NCBI GenBank assembly: GCA_015680685.1
Contig: MNCI01008086.1
Span: forward strand, 156,846-220,845
Direction: 5' to 3'
Origin: Gnetum montanum
Taxonomy: Eukaryota > Streptophyta > Gnetopsida > Gnetales > Gnetaceae
Length of the DNA: 64,000 nt
Shown: positions 1 through 11,067 of the stretch, in pieces
How the letters are laid out: every line of letters begins with the position of its first letter
Position numbering within the stretch: the stretch's first letter is position 1
The notes under the pieces: generated by a model
What the model saw: only the letters and a program-made list of their open reading frames with translations
What the model was told of the DNA's origin: nothing
Databases searched by the model: none
Made by a program: the position numbers and the translations under genes

Positions 1-2815
1 CATTCATAATGCAAATCAGAATTTAGGTATTCAGAGAAATATAATTGTACCTGCAAACTTACATATGATTTCGGATTCTTAAACATACTCCTCTCTTACA
101 TTGTGGGTGTCGTTGAACTGAATTTTAGAGCTCATCATAATAAATGTCAAGATCCATGAATTGCAGCTATTGACTTTGAATTTTGCATGGATGCTTGGGA
201 TTATTAACATGTTGCATCTACAAATGAAAGATTTGTATAATTTTTATAATGATTTTTTCAAATAACCTAAATAATTTTCTAACATTTAAAATAAATATTT
301 AGAAATTTCAAACAACTTACAGCATTGAATATTCCATCTTGATTGAATCTACTATTCCATGCATTTTTTATTGGATCAAAAAACTCTCTCATCTTTCTAA
401 CTGCTTCTGGGTCATTACAATCAAGTTCTTCTATGTTTGGAGCTCCTTTGATCCAAAGAAAGCCATGGACATGTGGTGATCCCCTATGTTGCCATTCATA
501 TCTTGTCCAGTAATCAACCACATTAAATTCTTGAAATAAAATCATTTCTCGAAATGCCTTATGTTGAAGATGCATAAACTTAGCAACTATATGTGGGTTC
601 TCAATAACATTTTTCATTTTCCACTCTCTTATCTTTGAAACATTTTGTGGGGGTTCTGTAGGCATTATCTTATGTAGATCTGGCCAATAAAGATTTGCTA
701 CACTCAAAGTAAAAAAACCAGTTGGTGCACCCAACTCATTTATCAAATCAAACAACTACACTTCGCATTTTCTCCAGTACGAAGGCATTCCTCATATCGT
801 TGTTCCAAATCTCATCAAATTATCAACAGAATTATCTGATGGTGCATTTTGTAGTCCTTCACGTAATTCTTGGATTGTTAATGGTGCTTCTGTAATATTT
901 TTTTTGAACAATACTGATGTTAATTTCAGTGCACGATGTCTCGTTATCATGTTATAAATATGATACCTGAAAATGAAAATAAAATTCATATGTAATTAGT
1001 TCATAAGATGTCAAAAACATGAATGCTATTTAGCAATGTAAATGTAATTAATTTATGATACCTGAATCTTTTATGACGTCCAGATCTACCATCCTTATAT
1101 CGAAGTAGATGTCTAGCATATTCATGTAACATGACATCCTTGGACCTTCTTGTAAGGAAGTCACATTTTCCACGTCGAAACAACGTTGGAAATGACATTG
1201 AAAGCATTTCAACTATGTTGAACTCATTGATGGGTGACTCTAAAACTATTGGCCATTGTGTGTAATCTAAACTTTCAATAGTTGGATTTTCTAACCAAGC
1301 TCTTACCAAATCAAGTTATTTCCCTAGAAGAACTGGATGTGATGCTACTGATGATGTGTGTCTAATAATATTTTCCTTCTTTAAATCAACCAAAGGATCA
1401 TCAAACTGTAATATCATCTCACCATCCTCCTTAGACAATCTAATATAATGAATCCTTTCAAAAACATTAACATCTCCTGTATCACTAACATCATCCAAAG
1501 CATGCTCATCTATTTCTACATCTTGATAGAATGGATCATTCTGTTTCTTATACAATAAGGCAGCATACACACACTTTTTATTTACAACAAAGTTATAGGT
1601 TGTTCCAATTTGATCAACTCGTCTTAGTATTAGCATTGGAATTTCATGAATCCTCAAAGGTAGCCTAGTTGCAATTTCATATACATCTTGCATAAAACTA
1701 ATGGTATGTCCTTTATATTGTAATTGACCTCCAATAGCATGCGTAACTTGTAAAATAGGATTAATTTATGATATAAGCATTTCTTCAACTTCTAATAGTT
1801 TTGATAAGATTATTGGTTGGGGTTCTGGATCCATATTATTATTAGCAAAAAAACACTTAATCTCTTCACCATCGTGATTCAAGATCCCCATTACTTTTTC
1901 ATTTGCACACCTTGCACATGTTGGACCAAATCTTTGTACAGGTTTCATTAACATACTTAAAAAAATTTTATTGCAAATACCACATGATCGAGGAATACTA
2001 AACTTATCAACCTCACTTGAAAATCTTGTTATTTCATGCATGATTTGTGTATTTGACTTATGAAGATTTGGATAAGATACTTGATTGTTCATATGTTCAG
2101 AAGATATTTGTTGATGTTCCATTCGCAATCTTGGTTGAGCCTATTCCTGATCAAGTCTTACAACTAAATCTAACATTTCTACCACTTCTGCTTGTCTTTT
2201 TCGTTGTCTAAAACATTCTTGTCTTTCACACCCTTGTGCATGTTTTCATTCTATAGTAACAATCTCTATAGGATTTATAAGTAATTCATCTTCGACCATC
2301 AAATCATCATTATTTGAATACATCTGACCAAATCCACGACCATGACCACATCCATGACCATGTCCTATATGTGAAATAACTTCTTGATGCAATTGAGGCT
2401 GATGAACATTTTCATCATTAGGAATGACTGCTAAGTGATTTTTGTGTTCATCTATGCGTTCTCATCCTTGTCCACGTCCACGTCCACGACCTCTTCCCTG
2501 TCCTTGTCTGTGATCCCTTCCATTCTGTGAAATATTATTATACAAAGTGACCTAATATATTTAACTTTATTAAATCAAACATTAAATGAATTTCATCTAA
2601 AAAATAAAATGTCATCTATAAACCTCACTTCTTTCCACCTATTGTTGTTGCATTTCTGCTAGACGCGTTCTTTGACGTAAGCAATCTTGTTCCATTCTTT
2701 GCAACTCCAAAGGATCTCCCTGTTGCTGCCAAGCTTATTTTCTTTGATCTCTGAGACGTTGTTGTCTCACTTGGTTTAACTCATGCTCTCTATCACCTGC
2801 ATGATCTGTATTTAT
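1..2815 (-). mobile_element. Helitron-1, partial (Rep half only; helicase lies outside the window)
   Basis: Rolling-circle transposon remnant read on the minus strand. The order is an Arg/Gly/His-rich N-terminus near 2330-2500, a paired-CxxC module near 1907-1984, a middle domain, then the Rep core with an HUH motif near 465-473. The PIF1-like helicase expected downstream would lie left of base 1. The same protein layout is found in Helitron-2 at 51161-55500, which supports the reading. The 5' terminus is not resolved; 2815 is about where coding similarity ends, just before an AT-rich tandem repeat. Copies carry stops, so the element is dead. Confidence 0.8.
1..2815 (-). pseudogene. Helitron Rep/helicase protein, N-terminal half, degraded
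   Basis: Nicking and rolling-circle replication initiator of a Helitron. Open pieces are 1766-2128 (CGIC and CARC pairs, as in the Cys-rich domain that precedes plant Helitron Rep), 1316-1693, 1063-1309, 792-968 and 279-755. The last piece holds HRGSPHVHGFLW, the metal-binding HUH motif, at about 465-475. Two likely introns are visible on the minus strand. One is about 968-1062, where GTATCAT recurs at donor and acceptor side. One starts near 318 with GTAAGT after the Asn-Ala-Val codons, and coding resumes below about 235. In-frame stops occur, for example between 755 and 792 and between 2128 and 2400. The catalytic tyrosines and helicase are not in the window. Family assignment is firm; exact exon ends are inferred. 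Confidence 0.75.
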
Positions 2816-2827
2816 AAGAATGAGAAT

Positions 2828-3200
2828 CCTTATATAGTATTATGGGTTGTATTAAATTTTAAATAAAACCTAAGTCTAAAAATAAAAAATTAGTTATTTT
2901 TTTAAAAAAACCTAAGGCACCCAATATGTTTTTAAATATAACCCAAAGCTAAAAATAAAAATTAGTTGTTTTTTTTAAAAAACCTTATATAGTATTATGG
3001 GTAGTATTAAATTTTAAATAAAACTCAAATCTAAAAATAAAAAATTAGTTATTCTTTTAAAAAGACCTAAGGCACCCAATATGTTTTTAAATATAACCCA
3101 AAGCTAAAAATAAAAATTAGTTGTTTTTTTTAAAAAAACCTAAGGCATCCAATATGTTTTTAAATATAACCCAATCCTAAAAATAAAAATTAGTTGTTTC
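2828..3200. repeat. AT-rich tandem repeat, about 155-bp unit with a nested ~75-bp subunit
   Basis: CCTTATATAGTATTATGGG starts at 2828 and again at 2983, giving a 155-bp period. Inside it a subunit containing ACCTAAGGCACCCAATATG and AAAAATTAGTTGTTTTTT recurs near 2910, 3065 and 3140. It lies directly upstream (5' side) of the Helitron-1 coding region. Confidence 0.85.
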
Positions 3201-3600
3201 GCACCTGATAAGGTTTAACATTAATTACTATTTTCTACAATGCTTAGTTAATAACAATAATAAATAATGTTTTTTAAAACAAGGATTAATCACAGATTAA
3301 ATGTTCACCGGTAGCATAGGGACCGTAGAATAAAAATAATCAGTAACAAGTTGGCATTGCTATTTCAGACTGATTATTTGCCTAGGCCCTAGGCCAAAGC
3401 AGTGCTGAAACAAATAAAAATGTAATATAAACAACGATGTACTGTGTGATATCTCGCTTTTTTATATGCGGTAAGCTGATCCACTATGGGTTTGAGAATC
3501 GATTAAATTCAAGAAACATGTTGGTAATCTTGCATTCAGGATTTGGAGAGACATTGTAGTTGGTTGAGCCAAAGACATTAGATTTTTTGCAAATCAATTT
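3201..3600. other. Non-coding stretch, nothing recognised
   Basis: AT-rich sequence between the tandem repeat and the coding fragment at 3603. I see no RNA gene, LTR or conserved protein in any frame. Confidence 0.5.
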
Positions 3601-3602
3601 TA

Positions 3603-3955
3603 ATGGCGTCTGATGGTTCTTCTCCTGGTTCCCTTTCGTTGGTGATGAAACTAGAAGTATTTTTGTGCATAGCATGTCATTTAAGGAAGATGCGTTGCAC
3701 TCGGAGTTACTTGTCCAGCAGACCAAGGCATTTGCAGAGGTTATGTAGCATGATATCGAGCTTCACGCCCTCAGCACTAGTGTTGCAGTTACAACAAACA
3801 GATTCTGCAAACGCAGTTGGGCTTTCTATATGCATTACCAACAATTTGTGGAGAAGCTCAAGCCATACTGTGACAGTAGCAGCAGCATGTGTGGAAAAAG
3901 GAAAGAAGAGCAAGAGAGTCTCGAAGGGGAAGAGGAGGAGATAGCAGAAGTAGCA
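3603..3955 (+). pseudogene. Unidentified coding fragment with frameshift
   Basis: An ATG at 3603 opens a frame of 113 residues. A better protein-like frame starts about 3622, runs through the region in the other register and contains one TAG near 3744. It ends in a strongly acidic Glu-rich tail before TAG near 3955. That second frame has even amino-acid use with a helical look (stretches such as LLVQQTKAFAEV and QQFVEKLKPYC), unlike random AT-rich DNA. It is followed by AT-rich sequence with polyadenylation-like ATAAAT. I do not recognise the family. It may be a host gene fragment carried by the neighbouring Helitron or an old processed pseudogene. No function is claimed. Confidence 0.35.
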
Positions 3956-4621
3956 TAGGAAGAATATGAAGATATGAACAATGGTGCAGGCTTTCATTGA
4001 TAGTTTGAATGGTGGGTTCTAGTTTTCTTTCTGTTTCTCTAATTTATAAATCTTGTAAATTCATTACAGTGGTTGAAAATATTTCTTTTATGGTTTCTGT
4101 TGTCCTGTAATGTGATTTGAAATTACAATCTTATTCGCAAAGTTTTCATTATATCTATCACATTTGAAGAATGGCTACATATGCAGATTCATGTATTAAC
4201 TGTTAAGAATTCATGAAATGTATAACTTTCCCAGGAAAATGAGAATTATTTGGGAAACAGAATTCCACGAAATATTAAGCTGAGCAAGTTTCTAGTGCAC
4301 AAAATAAAGAAAAATTTCAATTTCGTACCCATTGTCGATTTACTGCGCTTCAGTAGGTGCTCCTGAATCCAACAATCCAACGCAAACTATTCATCTAATG
4401 AGGTGTATTTATGATTTTTAATGGGACACAACCTTTGGAACGAGGACGCAACCTTTCTAAACGTATTTCTGTTTTGCAACGGACGTAACCTTTCATAACA
4501 TGTCAGTGTCATGAACAAAGTTGGCATTACCGAAATGGCCTATCAGGAAAGTCAATGTTAGTCAGCGTTATGGAGAAAATTAGCATTACCAAATTATGAT
4601 TGGTAATGGCCTCTTAGCCAA
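3956..4621. other. Intergenic, nothing recognised
   Basis: No coding similarity. Sequence similar to the RE1 LTR begins only at about 4622, at TTAATTAACTAG, so this stretch meets a truncation breakpoint rather than an intact LTR end. No target-site duplication can be defined here. Confidence 0.5.
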
Positions 4622-4949
4622 ATTAATTAACTAGAAAAGTATTTAAACATTCAAAAATAATTAATTACTATTTAGCTTAATCTATATACAGCAAGGTTTA
4701 TCATAAAGTTCATGTTTATTGTCATACACAAATGTGTGCTCAGGTACAAATTGCTCAAATAAAGATTTGTTCACTCTATGACTCCTACTATAGGCACATA
4801 GAAATTATTTGAACTCTGGACTAATAAAATTACAAGAGTTTGGCTAAGGGTCTAAGTATTACTACCTAAACAAAGGGCACCGCCTCTTATTTATAGAAGA
4901 TGAGGCAGGACGCGATATCGCATGGCAGATGTGATATCATGGCTCATCA
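4622..4949 (-). repeat. RE1 3' LTR, truncated
   Basis: Matches 13665-13995 closely over the shared part: AATTAATTAACTAG, the CACAAATGTGTGCT box, TTATTTATAGAAGATGAGGC (TATA region) and GATATCGCAT motifs. It ends with GGCTCATCA, whose reverse is the LTR start TGATGAGCC. The U5-side end is missing. Confidence 0.9.
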
Positions 4950-4965
4950 TACCCCTATGAATGAA
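4950..4965 (-). other. RE1 polypurine tract
   Basis: On the minus strand ATTCATAGGGGTA directly precedes the 3' LTR start TGATGAGCC. RE3 has the equivalent CATGGGGGTA before its 3' LTR. This is the expected primer site for plus-strand DNA synthesis. Confidence 0.6.
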
Positions 4966-7000
4966 TGAAAACTCGTCCTCGAGTTCTTTACAAAATATTG
5001 GGAAGGTATGGGATTATTAACTTGAATGACAACTAATGGTGAATGGGGTGACATGTGAACAGATCAACATTACAATACATGGCAACATTAGTATTCATGA
5101 CCACAAGAGTGAACACTATACATAATTGACATCTAGCCTTATTTGGTAGCTGAGAGAGAAGAGAGAGAGAGAAAAGAAGAAGACGTGTTGATATCGATGC
5201 CAGGATTGCACCTTCCATTGTTCATTTATAACCGCACCATTATTCTTATTCCTTGCACAATTGTTCCAGTACCAGTCCATCCTAAGTATTTCCTCCATAT
5301 CCAGTCCATTGTTGTATGATCGTCATCTGCACAAACAACACAGTCACATATGAGGAAGGATAAGTAAATCACAATACAGTTGATACCTTTCCTCGGTGTA
5401 AGGTCCATTGGATGAGTTGTGATATGGCTAATACAAATTCTAGAGATAGAACACTGGTGACTACCCAAGGTGTAGGTGTTAGGAAAATTGAAAAAAATTG
5501 GACCAGGGCCCCCATGACTAAGAGCAATCCTATGGTAGCGATAGAATGGAAAAATATAAGGAATAAGAAAGATGGAGAAAAAGAAGCAATGACAACGTCG
5601 ATAAAATGGATGTCAGAGATGGGAATGAACAAAAAAAATTTTGATTGCAATAATTTTTAAGGGAAAGAAGTTAACTGGTGCACCAAATAGGAATGCTAGT
5701 GGGTCCTTCCCAAAGCAAGCTCATGCCCTTTATGCCTTGACAAACCCACATTTAAAGAGTCCATAGGCTCTGAAAATGTCATTTGGGAGCAAGTGTTAAA
5801 GTCTTAACCATAAGAATTCACCAAAAAGAAAACAATATATCAACCAAAATATAGACTACTAATACAATTGGCAATGAGGTGGAAAATGGAGAAAGAATGA
5901 TGAGGAGAAGAGAATGGAATGGAGTCCCAAGAATAAGGTGGTGTACAGCCCCTTGTGTATTTATGATTAATGTGACTTAGTAGATCTCATTCCAAATCCA
6001 GCCTGAAATAATCCACATCCAGTGACTTTGCATTAATACACTTGGCAAATCCATCCACTTGAAGTAATAGGAATGCTTCCACCAAAGAGTCACCACCATT
6101 CTAAGAAAATGAGAAAGGGAAAAGTAGGATGCGAGAGAGGGCCTTAGTTAGAGGGAACATGTTTGTTTAGTTTCATAACCAGTGCTTGTAGCCCAAATAA
6201 TTATTTTTTCTTAGGGATGTGCTTTGAATTCTAATTGTTTTTGTGTTGTTGTTTGTTTTTATTTTTATTTTTATTTTTACTTTTAATTTTTTATTTTGCG
6301 TGAGAACCACACAATGCAAAGACTTATTTTTATTGGCTCAGCTTCCTGATAATGGAGCAACATTGGAATGGTAAGGAAAAATCAAGAAGAAAACATCCAA
6401 GCACCCAAGAGAATGGCCAACACAAATGCATCAAATCCCCTTGAAGTCACACCCTTTTCAATCCTTGAGTCCTTCCTCAATTTGAGAAATTCCTAGTAAC
6501 CAATTCGTTAATAGTTTTATTATTAAGAAAGGGACCATACAATTCCCAGCCAAGAAAGACCATAGAAATTTATGAACGCATGGATGACGTGGACTCATTT
6601 CCTGTTATATCAAAAGAACCATACCTTAGTATCAACATTATAACTCCAAGGTAAAAACCAAACATTAGCAATCAATAGAATATAGTTCATACCACCATCA
6701 GGAGCACTTATTAAGTGATGAACCTAACAAAACAAACAACCATACAAAGAAATGAAAAAGTATAAACGATGTTACAAAATAGAAATAAGAAAAGTTAAAG
6801 AAATTTGTAAAACAAAAATGTGTAAAAAAAACTTAAAAAGGAACTGAGGGCCTCAAATGATTAGTAGAGGTGGCCATCTCCCCCATGACTAAGTTGGAAG
6901 GAGGAGATCTGAAATAATGAGTAGGGTTGTCCTTTCTCAGAGATATTATGTGCACTGGCCATTCTAAATTCCTGAAAAGGTTTTCTCTATTGCACATTGA
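4966..7000 (-). other. RE1 3' non-coding region between pol and 3' LTR, with a hydrophobic open frame
   Basis: About 2 kb between the end of pol and the polypurine tract. RE2 (14875-16800) and RE3 (46220-48130) have the corresponding region, which is typical of Tat/Athila-like elements, some of which carry an extra ORF here. A minus-strand open frame at 5369-5650 (93 codons) is hydrophobic, with two or three possible membrane segments (for example LIFFHSIATIGLLLVMGALV). Related but broken sequence is visible in RE3 near 47520-47730. No recognised Env signature is present. Confidence 0.55.
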
Positions 7001-8005
7001 CTAATAATCTCTTATCAGGGCTCTCAAGTTCAGTGTTTGAAATTTTGTGCATTGTGGCACATGTGTGGTATTCCAATAGAGAACCTTATTTCCTGGTTGA
7101 TACTTAACCTTTTGAATCTTCAAGTCATGACGTTGCTTGTTATATGCCTTGTGCAACTCATTTGATGACAGGGAAGCTAATCAGTTTTTGTCTAGCACGT
7201 TTAAAGTTGCCAACCTTTGTTCTTGTGCTAGATCAAGTTCAAGGTGGAGGTCACAAGCCATGGATAGCGTACGGAGCTCGGTTTGAATCAGAAGCATTGG
7301 AAGCTTTCCGTACACTAACTCATAGGGAGAGTAGCCTATAGGGAGTTTCCAGGTGGAGCAAAATGCCTAAAGAGCATCATTCAATTTAGTGTTCTAGTCT
7401 CGCATATACTTGCTAATTGTCCTAGTTAATATTTTAGTGATCTCCTTGTTGGTAACCTCAGCTTGTCCATTAGCTTGGGGGTGATAAGGTGTAGTCAATT
7501 TATGTTCAACCCCTAAGTGTTGCATTAGCTTTTGAAAAGTTGCACCTATGAAGTGTGTTCCATTATCCGATATAAGTGCATGTGGCATACCAAACCTATT
7601 TACGATTTGTTGTTGCACAAATTGGGTAGCTGTAGATGATGTGCAGTGTGTAATAGTAGCTGCTTCAGCCCATTTCATTAGATAGTCTACAAAAACTATA
7701 ATGTAAGCTTTTCCATTAGACATTGGTGTAATGGGCCCCATAAAGTCTATTCCCCAAATGTTGAAGGGTTCTAAAGGTTGAATCCATTGTTGTAGATCCT
7801 TCATTCTAGCAGTCATTCCCCCATCACATTGGCAGCGCTCACAAGATCGAACAAATTGATGGGCATCCCAAAATAATGTTGGCCAGTAATATCTTGCAAG
7901 AAAAATCTTAATAGCCATTCATCTCCCCGCATAGTGACCTCCACAAGGGCCCTCATGAGCATCTTGGAGAACTCTCAGTTGGTCTACCTCGGGCACGCAC
8001 CATCG
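7001..8005 (-). pseudogene. RE1 integrase, degraded
   Basis: Integrase that joins element cDNA to host DNA. Upstream of the 7918 start lies the zinc-binding region (a His pair near 7930-7960, then CERC at about residues 26-29 of the open piece). The core in 7394-7918 keeps the catalytic triad: Asp in WGIDFMGP (residue 58), Asp in ISDNGTHF (residue 118) and Glu in PQANGQAE (residue 154). The last two have the canonical 35-residue spacing. A stop separates the zinc region from the core, another follows the core at 7394, and further integrase-like sequence continues in broken frames to about 7000. The equivalent core is absent from RE2 and RE3, so this is the only Ty3 integrase core in the window. 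Confidence 0.85.
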
Positions 8006-9624
8006 AACCAAGCCATCAGGACACACTTTGTAAAGTTTTCCATTGATCTCCATGAAGTGCTTAGCTCTGTGAAGAAACTATTGTTTCTTTCTAAAGTCCG
8101 GCTCCTGTGGTGTTTGTTAAGTAAGGAGATAGGTGAGAATACTACTATACTAGTTCTTCTTCATGGGTTGGTTATTCACTACACCGGTAAAGAGGGCTTC
8201 ATCAAGAAAATGATCAAACATTACATATTCATCGTCTTTGTTGTCCCAGTGCAACCAAGATAAATGATTTGCAACTACGTTCTCAGTGTCCTTTCAATCG
8301 ATCATTGTTAGATCAAACTCCTGTAGGATTTACCAGCCATCGTATAATACAAGGGCTAACCGTTGGCTTATTCATGAAGAACCAAATTGCACTATGATCC
8401 ATATGGATGAACACTTTGTAATCTAACATAGAGTGTCTAAACTTATCCAGTGCAAACACTACAACCATTAGTTCTTTCTTTGTAGTTGTGTAGTTAAGTT
8501 GTGCACCGATGATACTTCTACTTGCACAATGGATGTAGTAAGGGCATTTTTGGTCATCTAACTATGTAAGTACAGCTCCTAAAGCATAATTGGACACATC
8601 ATTCATTATGTGGAACGATCTGGACCAATCAGGAGCTTGTAGAATGGGAATTTCTACAAGCTTTTTTTTTAGAGTCTGGCATGCTTGTTCACATTCCCTG
8701 GTCCACTCAAATGGTACGTCCTTCTTTGTTAGCTCTACCAATGGTTTGGAAATCTTGAAGAAGTTCTCAATGAATCTCCTATAATAGCCATTGTGTCCAA
8801 GGAATGACCGAATGTCTTTGACAGTTTCCAGTTGACGGGTGATTCCTTGGATGACCTTAACTTTATCTAGGTCTACCTCTATTCTTGAATGTGAAACCTT
8901 ATGCCCAATTACTATGCCTTCTTGGACCATTAAATGGCTTTTCTGCCAGTTGAGCCTTAAGTTGGTTTCTACGCATCTTTTTAGCACTTGCTCTAATCGG
9001 TCCAGGGCTTGATCAAAACTTGTTCCATAGGTGGAGAAGTCATCCATAAAGACTTCCACTCCATTCCCTATCTGCTGTTGGAATATGCTTAGAACTAGGC
9101 GTTGAAACATGGTAGGAGCATTACACATGCCAAACGACATTTTTTTATATGCAAATGTTCCCCAAGGACTAATGAACATTGTCTTGGCTTGGTCTTCTGG
9201 GGCTATTCGTATTTGGTTGTATCCACTATAGCCATCCAGAAAACTATAATAGCGATGCCCTACTATGGTGTCTAAGACTTGGTCAATGAATGGCAATGAA
9301 AAGTGATCCTTAAATGTTGCCATGTTCAGTAGCCTAAAATCTATGCACACCCTTCATTTTCCTCATTTTTTAGGCATAATCACCAGAGGGCTAACCCATT
9401 CACTATCAGCAACAGGGATATATGAACCTAGCCTTAAGAAGCTGTTCTATTTCTTCTTTTACTACTTGCTTCAATTTTGGGTTCAATCGCCTCTGCAGTT
9501 GTTTTTGAGGTTTCATGGAGGGGTCAATGTAAATCCTATGATAGCATATCCTAGGATCTATTCCAGTTAATTCAGGGTATGACCAAGCAAAGGCTTTTGA
9601 CCACTTGTTTACAACTTTCAGCAA
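8006..9624 (-). pseudogene. RE1 reverse transcriptase and RNase H, degraded
   Basis: Copies element RNA into DNA. The open piece 8562-9350 holds the RT palm and connection: FLDGYSGYNQI (first catalytic Asp, codon near 9236), SPWGTFAYKKMSFGMCNAP, and FMDD with its two Asp codons near 9039-9044. The thumb/connection segment (FLGHNGYYRRFI) and the start of RNase H follow. The piece 9406-9624 is the N-terminal RT lead-in. RNase H continues below 8562 in broken frames to about 8100 and includes a DHSAI-like motif. RT active-site residues are intact although the reading frame is not. RE2 keeps the same RT block near 18100-19134, while RE3 has lost it. Confidence 0.88.
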
Positions 9625-10693
9625 ACTTCCTTTTTATTTGGAAGCAAGTCTTGCATTGATGATTGTCGGTTTTTCATTTTCAAGGGTCATAAATTCCAGA
9701 TCGGTGGGCAATGGTTTCAAATCTACGGGCTCTTGTTTAAATTTTTCAAGAATTTCCAACTTCCCCCAGTTGATGTTTTCAATGTTAAGACTTGGAAGTT
9801 GGCAACGGACTTTCTCTAGTGTATCTATGCTTTCAATGTAGGCACTAGTTATTCCATCAGTTAGTTCCATGCACGTTAGTGAGTTTCTCTCTTGATCAAC
9901 CATCAACCACTGGGTTTCTTCTTGTTGTGTGGATGCTGCATACAGGCACTTTTGTATATTAATGTCTTGTGCACACCGGTTGCATGCAGGCAATGCTAAA
10001 ATTTTCACAACCCATGATCTCTGCATGCAATTGCACCTTATATCACTTGTATGCGATGCATGGAACCTTCTTCTTCTTGATCTTTCCAAAAGTGTTCTTC
10101 TTGGATATTTCTAGGGAAAGATCACGAATTCCTAGGCGTGCATCTATAGTACTTAGCCATGCCCTTCCCATTATTATTGGGAAGTCCCCTTTACCGTTTT
10201 TCACTTATATCACTAGGAAATCAGTTGGGTACGACCACCCGCACATAGTGGTAACGATGTCCTTCACCAGTCCCAAGGGAACATTGATGGACTAGTTGGC
10301 CAGATCTAGGTGAATATTGCTTTTCCTTCATGGAGGTAGGTTCCAAGATTTGTACATCTCTTGTGATATTAGGTTGACTTCGGAACTTGAGTCCAGAAGA
10401 GCTTTACATGGCTTATTCCCAACAATTTGGAGAAAGATTACGGGGCTTCTAGGATCAGAGAATTTCCTGGGAAGGTGGCCAACCTTAATCTAGTCAATGA
10501 TGACATTTGTTAACATAACTGTATGCGTTGAGCTCGATCTTTGGTTTGAAGGGAGCTCTAAAGCCTTATTTGATGGGGAGGCGTTCAGAGGTTCAACCGC
10601 TTGTGGTTGTGAGGGCTTGGTTGGACTATTGGTTCTGAAGAAAGGTCTTTTCTTCATATGGTTGTCAACACCAATAGCGTGTTGAAGATTCAT
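9625..10693 (-). pseudogene. RE1 aspartic protease region, degraded, active site altered
   Basis: Retroviral-type aspartic protease that would process Gag-Pol. The active-site loop near 10390-10410 reads LLDSSSEVNLIS, so the normally invariant Gly of D-(S/T)-G is Ser. The flap-side and C-terminal parts (PIIMGRAWLSTID-like, then the IEKEEGS-like tail) lie near 10090-10200 and 9634-10089. Stops separate the pieces. RE2 also has Ser at this position (DSSFG near 20010-20035), whereas RE3 keeps DSGFG. Proline/Gln-rich linker sequence at 10490-11019 joins it to Gag. Confidence 0.75.
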
Positions 10694-11067
10694 AGCCCTC
10701 GTGGCATTGTGTTGCTACGGTTGAGTAGAGAGTTCCCCTTGCATTGTTGGAGTGGGTGGTAGTGGAGCTATTAGTGTAAGAGTTGTGGATGGATTTGAAG
10801 GATGGTATGTTTGTGGGTTATCTTCCCTAGGAGAAGGAGTTTTATAATACTCTCAAGCTTGGTAGTGATGTTGTGGTGTAATGTGACTAACAAAGTCACA
10901 TGGAGAGATTGGATACTGCACGTAGTAGCCATATGGGTCAAGTTGCTGGTAGGCATATTGTTGCCTTGGTGTTGGCATCCCCCATGACTGTGGGTATTGC
11001 CACTGTTGATGTTTCTCAATGGGTTGTGATGGAGTTCTACTTGGATAATATGTTGAAGGTTGTGGAA

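Noticed and set aside
2828-3200. Possible CRISPR-like repeat/spacer array
   Set aside because: The repeats are contiguous and AT-rich without unique spacers, and the DNA is from a plant nucleus.
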